From positions 1-10,248 of the forward strand of contig CANCAO010000032.1 of the NCBI GenBank assembly GCA_947374105.1: a stretch of DNA of 10,248 nucleotides, in the 5' to 3' direction. Both the position numbers and the translations under genes were made by a program. Origin of the DNA: Comamonadaceae bacterium. GTDB taxonomy: Bacteria > Pseudomonadota > Gammaproteobacteria > Burkholderiales > Burkholderiaceae_C. Under the pieces are notes generated by a model. That model saw only the letters and a list, made by a program, of their open reading frames with translations, had not been told where the DNA came from and did no database searches. Below are positions 1 to 6,067 of the stretch, piece after piece. The stretch's first letter is position 1; every line of letters starts with the position of its first letter.

Positions 1-573
1 GACGAGGCCATCACCACGCCCACCGAAGACAGCGTGCGCCGCGCCATGGCGATCCAGCTCATCATCAACCGTGAGTGGGGCTTGGCCAAGAACGAGAACC
101 CATCACAAGGTGCTTTCATCATCGAAGAGTTGACCGAGTTACTGGAGGAAGCGGTGCTGGCGGAGTTCGAAAAAATCGCCGAACGCGGTGGTGTGCTCGG
201 GGCGATGGAAACCGGCTACCAGCGCGGCAAGATTCAAGATGAATCGATGCACTACGAAATGCTCAAGCACACCGGCGAGCTGCCCATCATCGGCGTCAAC
301 ACCTTCCGCAACCCGCATGGCGACGCGGTGCAGGCCAAACTCGAATTGGCGCGCAGCACTGACGAAGAAAAGCAGTCGCAACTCCAACGGCTGCAAGACT
401 TCCACACCCTGCACGCCAGTGAATCACCCGCAGCGCTCAAGCGTTTGCAACAAGCTGTGATCGACAACCTTAACGTATTCGAGGTGCTGATGGATGCCGT
501 GCGCGTGTGTTCGCTCGGGCAAATCACCAACGCGCTGTTTGAGGTGGGTGGGCAGTATCGGCGGAATATGTAG
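1..573 (+). CDS. icmF: Fused isobutyryl-CoA mutase IcmF, C-terminal part (5' end outside window)
   Basis: This is the last 190 codons of an acyl-CoA mutase, open from base 1 in frame 1 and ending at TAG 571-573. IcmF catalyses the adenosylcobalamin-dependent interconversion of isobutyryl-CoA and n-butyryl-CoA in the cytoplasm. In this family the cobalamin-binding domain, a MeaB-like GTPase chaperone and the substrate-binding TIM-barrel are fused in about 1,090 residues. The visible part belongs to the substrate-binding (large-subunit-like) end. It contains the stretch [18 protein letters not shown], then [33 protein letters not shown], and the family's typical last residues CSLGQI...GGQYRRNM. 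These signatures separate IcmF from ordinary methylmalonyl-CoA mutase (MutB), whose C-terminus differs. The GTG at 34 is only an internal valine, not a start. The gene has no evident functional link to the defence-like genes downstream, and it probably marks the conserved chromosomal flank of that block. Confidence 0.93.
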   Translation, partial: DEAITTPTEDSVRRAMAIQLIINREWGLAKNENPSQGAFIIEELTELLEEAVLAEFEKIAERGGVLGAMETGYQRGKIQDESMHYEMLKHTGELPIIGVNTFRNPHGDAVQAKLELARSTDEEKQSQLQRLQDFHTLHASESPAALKRLQQAVIDNLNVFEVLMDAVRVCSLGQITNALFEVGGQYRRNM

Positions 574-601
574 AGCCCGCATGTCTGAATGGGATCGCAT
601 G

Positions 602-622
602 CGCAAATTGGCGAATTTTGCG
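602..622. repeat. Imperfect inverted repeat (hairpin or operator) 29 bases after the icmF stop
   Basis: Left arm CGCAAATT (602-609), a four-base centre GGCG (610-613), and right arm AATTTTGCG (614-622), which pairs with the left arm except for one extra T. The inner core AAATT-N4-AATTT (605-618) is exactly symmetric. No run of T follows, so it is not a typical intrinsic terminator. It may be an operator for the downstream genes or a weak hairpin at the icmF mRNA end. The symmetry is seen directly; the function is unknown. Confidence 0.35.
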
Positions 623-727
623 AGCGGTGTGCTGTCCCTCTGATTCCTGAGTGTTCGAACGGCAGAGTAAGTCACAATTCAAAGCTGTGGCTTATGCATC
701 CAACAGAGAGAAGCTTGCCAAACATTC

Positions 728-732
728 AGGGA
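728..732 (+). promoter_or_regulatory. Shine-Dalgarno site that fixes the helicase start at ATG 740
   Basis: AGGGA at 728-732 is seven bases upstream of ATG 740, an ideal distance. An in-frame TTG at 734 would be a single base from this site and so cannot use it. The start is therefore ATG 740, which drops two residues from the longest open frame. The upstream in-frame stop is TAA 668-670. Confidence 0.7.
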
Positions 733-739
733 CTTGGCT

Positions 740-3700
740 ATGGATGATGTCTTCAGTTTTCGCAACAGGCTCATTGACGAATACAGTTCGTTTTCGCGGA
801 GTTTCTCCAAAATTTCCGCACAAGATATCCTTGTAAAGGTCGAAGAAGAATATGCCCGAGGCCGCTACTGGCCCGAGCCGCTGATCCAGATCAATCCAAA
901 TTACAAGCGCAGCGGTACCGTTCAGCAACTGGCAGAGCAAGGCGTACTTCACGCCGATTGCGCGCACATTTTCCAGACAGGAAAAACCGAAGGCAAGCCA
1001 TCGGACCTGCATCTCTATGTCCACCAGTTGCAGGCCCTGGCCAAGGCGCAGAACCAGCAAAGCTACGTGGTGACTACCGGTACGGGTTCCGGTAAGTCCC
1101 TCGCATTTTTCATTCCCATCATCGACCGCATCGTCAAAGCCCGGGCGGCTGATTCGCACAAGCGCACACGGGCCATCGTTATTTACCCGATGAACGCCTT
1201 AGCCAACAGCCAACTGGAAGAGCTGGACAAGTTCCTGCATGGCTACCCCAAAGGTGAGGCACCCTTTACGGTGGCCCGTTACACCGGGCAAGAAAGTAAG
1301 GCAGAACGGCAAGAAATTGCCGACAACCCGCCCGACATCCTGCTGACCAACTTCATGATGCTGGAATTGATCCTGACGCGATTTGAGGATGTAGACCGTC
1401 AGGTGGTCGAGCATTGCCAAGGGCTTGAGTTTCTGGTGTTGGATGAGCTCCATACCTACCGCGGACGGCAGGGGGCTGATGTGGCTCTGCTGGTACGTCG
1501 TTTGCGCGAGCGCCTGAAGGCCGAACAACTGGTGTGCATTGGTACCTCTGCCACCATGTCCTCCACCGGCACGCAAGCCGACCGCAATCAAACGGTGGCA
1601 AGTGTCGCCAGTTTGTTGTTTGGTGCATCCATCACCGAACACGATGTGATTGGTGAAACCTTGCAGCGTGTCACCAACCCTGGGAAGGACGTACAGGCCA
1701 TAAAGCTGCTGCTCAAGGCTGTTTTATTGAAAGATGCCCATGCTTGGGCCGATTTTGAAGCTTTTAGCGATGACCCGTTGGCCATTTGGGTCGAGCTGAC
1801 TCTGGGCATTGAGCTGCCCGCAGATGAGCCGCCCCGCCGCGCAAAGCCCATCACTATGAAAGATGCCGCTGGCCGTTTAGCGGCCGATGCGCAATGCACC
1901 TTTGATGAGGCCATGGCTGGCTTGCAGCGCTTTTTACTAGCGGCCCACGACATCAAAACTCTGCAAGGCCGCCCACCCTTCGCCTTCAAGTTGCACCAGT
2001 TCATTAGTGGCCCCGGCAAGGTGTTGGCGACGCTTGAACCAGAGGGCGTACGCCACATCACCCTGGATGCCCAACGCTACGCCCCGGGTCGGCAGGAAGA
2101 GGGGGCCCAGCTGTACCCGGTTCACTTTTGTCGTGACTGCGGGCAGGAATACCACCCCGTATGGCGCGCTGGTCAGGCCCAGCAGGAATACACCCCGCGT
2201 GAGATTGACGACATCTCGGGCGATGATGATGAGAACGCCCGCTACGGTTTTTTGTGCCCCTCTAATCTGCGTCAGTCCTACAAAGGCAGCATTGAGGACT
2301 TGCCAGAATCCTGGTTGGACCTGGCCAAGGCCGAGCCCAAAGTCAAAAGTACCTTCAGAAAATATGTTCCAGAAGACTTACAGGTCAGTCCGCAGGGCTG
2401 GCAGGGTAGTGGTGAGTCTTATTGGTACATCCCTGGCAAATTCCGCTTTTGCTTGAACTGTGGCCAAACCCATGAGGTACATGGCAAAGACATCAACCGA
2501 CTGGCAAGCCTTTCCGGAGAGGGGCGTTCGTCTGCGACTACGATCCTTACCCTGAGCGCCATCCGGCAGCTCTTTGATGTGAAGGACATGCCGTCCGACC
2601 AACCTGATCCGCGCAAGTTACTTGGCTTTACGGACAACCGGCAGGATGCTGCCTTGCAGGCGGGACATTTCAACGACTTTGTGTTTTTGCTCACCCTGCG
2701 CTCTGCCCTGATTGGCGCTTTGCAAAACCACCAGGGCGTATTGACAGAAGAAACCCTGGCGGATGCCGTCTTTAAGGCGTTGGGGTTTGACAAGACTGAC
2801 TTTGGCACGCTGGCCGAATACCTGCGCACCCCCAAGCTGATGGGCCTGGCGCGCCAAGACGCGCAGCGCACCATGCGTTTCATCATCGGTTACCGCCTTT
2901 TGCGCGACCTGCGACGTGGCTGGCGTTTCAATAATCCCAATCTGGACCAGCTCAACCTGCTGTCCATTGCCTACCGGGGACTTGATGAATTTGTGACAGA
3001 GGCTTCGCTGTTTGCCAAAAGCCCCGTCCTGACCCGCATCAGTCCGCAGCAGCGCGGCATTCTTGCACGCATGGTTTTCGACAGCATGCGCCGCAGCCTG
3101 TGCCTGGAAACGCGATACCTGGATGCCGTGGAACAAGACAAGGCCAAGACGACAGCGCACCAGTACCTCAATGAGCGCTGGGCATTTGCGTCGGATGAAA
3201 ATCTGGAAACAGCCAAATACCTGATTCTGACCAAACGCCCTGAATACAAAGGTAAACCTCGTGTCGACCTAGTGCCGGGTGGTTCTCGCTCACGTCTCCT
3301 CAAAGACCTCAAGGCAGCGTCATTTTGGAAAGACAGCGCGGCGGCTGGACAGGTTGTCGGTTGGAAGGATCCACAGTGGGTGGAGTTGATGGAGCAGCTG
3401 CTTCAAGCGGCGTCTAACTATGGCTATGTCCAGAAGTTTGACGTTGACAGCCAAGTCATTGGCTGGCGCCTCAACGCTTCCACCATGGATTGGTTGCTGG
3501 TGGACGAGTCTCGGGCACTGGAAGACGGCAAACACAACCAGTTCTTTCGCAACCTGTACCAGGCGGTGGCCCAGACCCTGCGGCAGCAGGGGCATCCCTT
3601 GTTCGACTTTGAGGCCCAGGAGCACACAGCGCAAGTGGATTCCGCCCGCCGACAGCTGCTGGAGCAGCGCTTCCGCTACACCGAAAAAGACCGTAAAGAC

Positions 3701-6049
3701 TGGCTGGACAACCCCGCGCATGAGGCTCCGCTGGAGCGCCTGCCTGTCATGTTCTGCTCGCCCACCATGGAGCTGGGCGTGGACATTTCGGCCCTGAACA
3801 CGGTCTACCTGCGCAACGTACCCCCCACTCCCGCCAACTACGCCCAGCGCAGCGGTCGAGCGGGTCGCTCAGGGCAGCAGGCCTTGGTCATCACTTACTG
3901 CGCCGCGCTTAGCCCACATGACCAATGGTTTTTCCACCACGCCACTGAAATGGTGCACGGCATTGTCAAGCCGCCCACCCTGGATCTGGCCAACCGCGAT
4001 TTGATTGAAAGCCACTTGCATGCTGTGTGGCTAGCTGCCGCCCAGGTGCAGCTGGACACCAGCATTGCACCCATGCTCGATCTGGAGCAGGTAGATAAAC
4101 CATTACAGCCCGCCCTGCGTGACAAACTCAATGCCCCCGAGGTAACGGCCCGCGCTCTGCAGAGTTCCCAGGGCTTTGTGGCCCAACTTGCTTCCGTGCT
4201 CAACAGCAGCCCTTGGTTCTCCGCCGACCATGTGGCCGCCACCATTGAGCGAGCGGGCCAAGACTTCAGTGCCGCCTTTGAGCGCTGGCGTGCTTTGGTA
4301 GATGCCACACGCAAGCAAATGGACATGGCAGATCAGGTGGTTAAAAGCTACACCACCTCGCACGCTGAAAAGCAAAATGCCCAGCGCCGTTATGGCGATG
4401 CCGCTCGCCAGTACAGCGTATTGCTCAAGTCGGGCAACGGTCAGAATTCTGATTTCTATACCTATCGCTACCTGGCCAGCCAGGGCTTCTTGCCTGGCTA
4501 CAACTTTCCGCGCTTGCCTTTGATGGCCTGGATACCCGCCAAAGGGGGCACTGCGGCCAAAGGCAAGGATGACGAAGGCAGCATGGTCAGTCGCCCGCGT
4601 TTTCTGGCGCTGTCCGAATTTGGCCCCCGCAGTCTCATTTACCACCAGGGTCGCATGTACCGTGTGGTGCGCGCCAAGCTCAATGTCGGCTCGGCTGACC
4701 ACATCTCTGGTAACAGCACACTGGCGACGGTGGCCAGTCGAGTCTGCAGCCAGTGCGGTTATGCCCATATGGGCGGAGAAGATGGCACCGAGCCGCATCA
4801 AAACTGCTGCGAAAACTGCGGCGCTTTGCTGACCGACCTGGACTGGGTCAAAAACCTCTACCGAATCGAAACCGTCGAAACCATCCCTGTCGAGCGCATC
4901 TCCATCAACGACGAAGACCGCCAGCGCCAGGGCTTTGAGCTGCAAACCACCTATCGTTTCCTGCCAGGACTGGACGGCAAGATCGCGCAGCACAAGTCAC
5001 TTATCAGCAGTGGCAGCGGTAACGAGGCGCATGCCTTGGCCGCGCTGACGTATTCCCCAGCGGCGCAAATCTGGCGCATCAACCGCGGCTGGCGTCGCCG
5101 CAAAGACAAAAACCAGCTCGGTTTCTACATCAACCCCATCACCGGCCAGTGGAGCAAGAAAGACGAGCCAGGTGCCACTGATGACGGCAATAGCGACGAT
5201 GGCTTGCTGGACAAGGTGCCCAACCAGCAAATCGTTCCCTTTGTGGAGGACCATCGCAACATACTCATCCTGGCACCCAACGTGCTGCTTGATTTGGAAG
5301 CCATGGCCACCCTGCAAGCGGCTCTTAAGCGCGGCATTGAAATGACCTTCCAGATTGAAGAGTCTGAATTGGTTGCCGAACCCTTGCCCAAACAGGACGA
5401 CCGTAAGGCCCTGCTGTTTTACGAAGCGGCTGAAGGCGGTGCCGGTGTTTTGACCCGCTTAGCCACAGAGCCCCAGGCCATGGCCCAGGTAGCCGCTGCG
5501 GCCTTGCGCGTGATGCACTACAGGGAACCTGGCGGACCTTGGTCGGTAGAGGGCTTGCCCGAGCTGGAACAAAAGACGCAGGACGGGCACAGCATTTGCG
5601 AAGCCGGTTGCTACCAGTGCCTGTTGTCGTATTTCAACCAACCAGACCATGATCACATCAACCGCCGCAACACGCAGGCCATTGAAATGCTGGGTGCCTT
5701 GGCCAACGCCCAGGTAGCTGCAGCACCTGCTGAGCCGAGTCAGACGTCCGCATCTAGCTCGACCGCCGTGGCGGGGGATGCATGCACACATGACGCACTT
5801 TTTGACCAATGGCAAAAAGCACTTCAGGCTGGCGGGCACAAGGTGCCGGATCAAACCCAGTTGCCAGTGCTCGGTGGCCAGCTTACCGTGGCGGGTCAGT
5901 ACAAAGCTGCCCGCACCCTGGTGATATTGCAGCCTCTGCAAGCCGCATGGCAGGCCGAACTGATCGATAAAGGCTGGTCAGTCATCAATATGTCTAATGC
6001 AGCCCAGTGGTCAGAACAGTTCGCCGCTTATCCTCATGTCTTTCGTTAA
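740..6049 (+). CDS. DEAD/DEAH-box helicase with C-terminal DUF1998 (MrfA-type zinc) domain; DrmA/DrmB-like fusion, DISARM-related
   Basis: A 1769-residue superfamily-2 helicase of the COG1205 (YprA/MrfA/Lhr-like) type, probably a DNA translocase in an anti-phage system. Visible motifs, numbered from ATG 740: Q-motif-like LYVHQLQA about 92-99; Walker A GTGSGKS 114-120; TNFMML 203-208; Walker B DELH 235-238; SAT 270-272; zinc-ribbon pairs C464/C467 and C571/C574 between the two motor lobes; GFTDNRQD 629-636; a roughly 370-residue family-specific insertion; SPTMELGVDI 1007-1016; and arginine-finger motif QRSGRAGR 1036-1043. A second zinc site is C1336/C1339 with C1357/C1360. The DUF1998 signature follows: YEAAEGGAGVL 1561-1571 and C1620-x3-C1624-x2-C1627. 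After an Ala/Ser-rich linker, the last 86 residues (1684-1769) resemble the Vsr/DUF559-like nuclease tail of relatives but lack acidic catalytic residues. All motor motifs are intact. In DISARM the helicase (DrmA) and DUF1998 protein (DrmB) are separate; here both parts sit in one chain. The gene is 18 bases from, and surely co-transcribed with, the next gene. The helicase call is firm; the defence role is inferred from neighbours. Confidence 0.92.
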   Translation: MDDVFSFRNRLIDEYSSFSRSFSKISAQDILVKVEEEYARGRYWPEPLIQINPNYKRSGTVQQLAEQGVLHADCAHIFQTGKTEGKPSDLHLYVHQLQALAKAQNQQSYVVTTGTGSGKSLAFFIPIIDRIVKARAADSHKRTRAIVIYPMNALANSQLEELDKFLHGYPKGEAPFTVARYTGQESKAERQEIADNPPDILLTNFMMLELILTRFEDVDRQVVEHCQGLEFLVLDELHTYRGRQGADVALLVRRLRERLKAEQLVCIGTSATMSSTGTQADRNQTVASVASLLFGASITEHDVIGETLQRVTNPGKDVQAIKLLLKAVLLKDAHAWADFEAFSDDPLAIWVELTLGIELPADEPPRRAKPITMKDAAGRLAADAQCTFDEAMAGLQRFLLAAHDIKTLQGRPPFAFKLHQFISGPGKVLATLEPEGVRHITLDAQRYAPGRQEEGAQLYPVHFCRDCGQEYHPVWRAGQAQQEYTPREIDDISGDDDENARYGFLCPSNLRQSYKGSIEDLPESWLDLAKAEPKVKSTFRKYVPEDLQVSPQGWQGSGESYWYIPGKFRFCLNCGQTHEVHGKDINRLASLSGEGRSSATTILTLSAIRQLFDVKDMPSDQPDPRKLLGFTDNRQDAALQAGHFNDFVFLLTLRSALIGALQNHQGVLTEETLADAVFKALGFDKTDFGTLAEYLRTPKLMGLARQDAQRTMRFIIGYRLLRDLRRGWRFNNPNLDQLNLLSIAYRGLDEFVTEASLFAKSPVLTRISPQQRGILARMVFDSMRRSLCLETRYLDAVEQDKAKTTAHQYLNERWAFASDENLETAKYLILTKRPEYKGKPRVDLVPGGSRSRLLKDLKAASFWKDSAAAGQVVGWKDPQWVELMEQLLQAASNYGYVQKFDVDSQVIGWRLNASTMDWLLVDESRALEDGKHNQFFRNLYQAVAQTLRQQGHPLFDFEAQEHTAQVDSARRQLLEQRFRYTEKDRKDWLDNPAHEAPLERLPVMFCSPTMELGVDISALNTVYLRNVPPTPANYAQRSGRAGRSGQQALVITYCAALSPHDQWFFHHATEMVHGIVKPPTLDLANRDLIESHLHAVWLAAAQVQLDTSIAPMLDLEQVDKPLQPALRDKLNAPEVTARALQSSQGFVAQLASVLNSSPWFSADHVAATIERAGQDFSAAFERWRALVDATRKQMDMADQVVKSYTTSHAEKQNAQRRYGDAARQYSVLLKSGNGQNSDFYTYRYLASQGFLPGYNFPRLPLMAWIPAKGGTAAKGKDDEGSMVSRPRFLALSEFGPRSLIYHQGRMYRVVRAKLNVGSADHISGNSTLATVASRVCSQCGYAHMGGEDGTEPHQNCCENCGALLTDLDWVKNLYRIETVETIPVERISINDEDRQRQGFELQTTYRFLPGLDGKIAQHKSLISSGSGNEAHALAALTYSPAAQIWRINRGWRRRKDKNQLGFYINPITGQWSKKDEPGATDDGNSDDGLLDKVPNQQIVPFVEDHRNILILAPNVLLDLEAMATLQAALKRGIEMTFQIEESELVAEPLPKQDDRKALLFYEAAEGGAGVLTRLATEPQAMAQVAAAALRVMHYREPGGPWSVEGLPELEQKTQDGHSICEAGCYQCLLSYFNQPDHDHINRRNTQAIEMLGALANAQVAAAPAEPSQTSASSSTAVAGDACTHDALFDQWQKALQAGGHKVPDQTQLPVLGGQLTVAGQYKAARTLVILQPLQAAWQAELIDKGWSVINMSNAAQWSEQFAAYPHVFR

Positions 6050-6067
6050 TTCCAAACCTTTTCACGC

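Larger units (their letters stand above)
574..739 (+). other. Intergenic region between icmF and the helicase gene; likely island boundary and leader
   Basis: No convincing gene lies here; short open frames on both strands only overlap the flanking genes. By eye the stretch from about 600 to 850 is richer in A and T than icmF, which fits a junction between core chromosome and acquired DNA. It holds an imperfect inverted repeat (602-622) and the helicase ribosome binding site (728-732). I see no strong sigma-70 promoter. The best candidate is GTCACA at 671-676, a 16-base spacer, then TATGCA at 693-698, which matches consensus at only 4/6 and 3/6. No integrase, tRNA end or obvious attachment repeat is seen. 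Confidence 0.5.

Noticed and set aside
602..622. Intrinsic terminator for icmF
   Set aside because: The hairpin has a bulge and low GC in the arms, and no T-run follows, so it is kept only as an inverted repeat.
671..698. Sigma-70 promoter ahead of the large helicase (GTCACA-N16-TATGCA)
   Set aside because: It matches only 4/6 and 3/6, including poor agreement at the key last T of the -10 box; not strong enough to list as a feature.
734..739. TTG start two codons before ATG 740 for the large helicase
   Set aside because: It is one base from the AGGGA site, too close for initiation; ATG 740 has seven-base spacing.
4103..4993. 296-codon open frame on the minus strand
   Set aside because: It lies inside the large helicase gene with no recognisable domain; composition is that of an antisense shadow.
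740..6049. Lhr-type or MrfA repair helicase rather than a defence protein
   Set aside because: MrfA is about 750 residues and Lhr has a different C-terminal half. The 1769-residue size, family insertion, and SNF2 and methyltransferase-like neighbours favour a DISARM-related role, although the motor family is shared.
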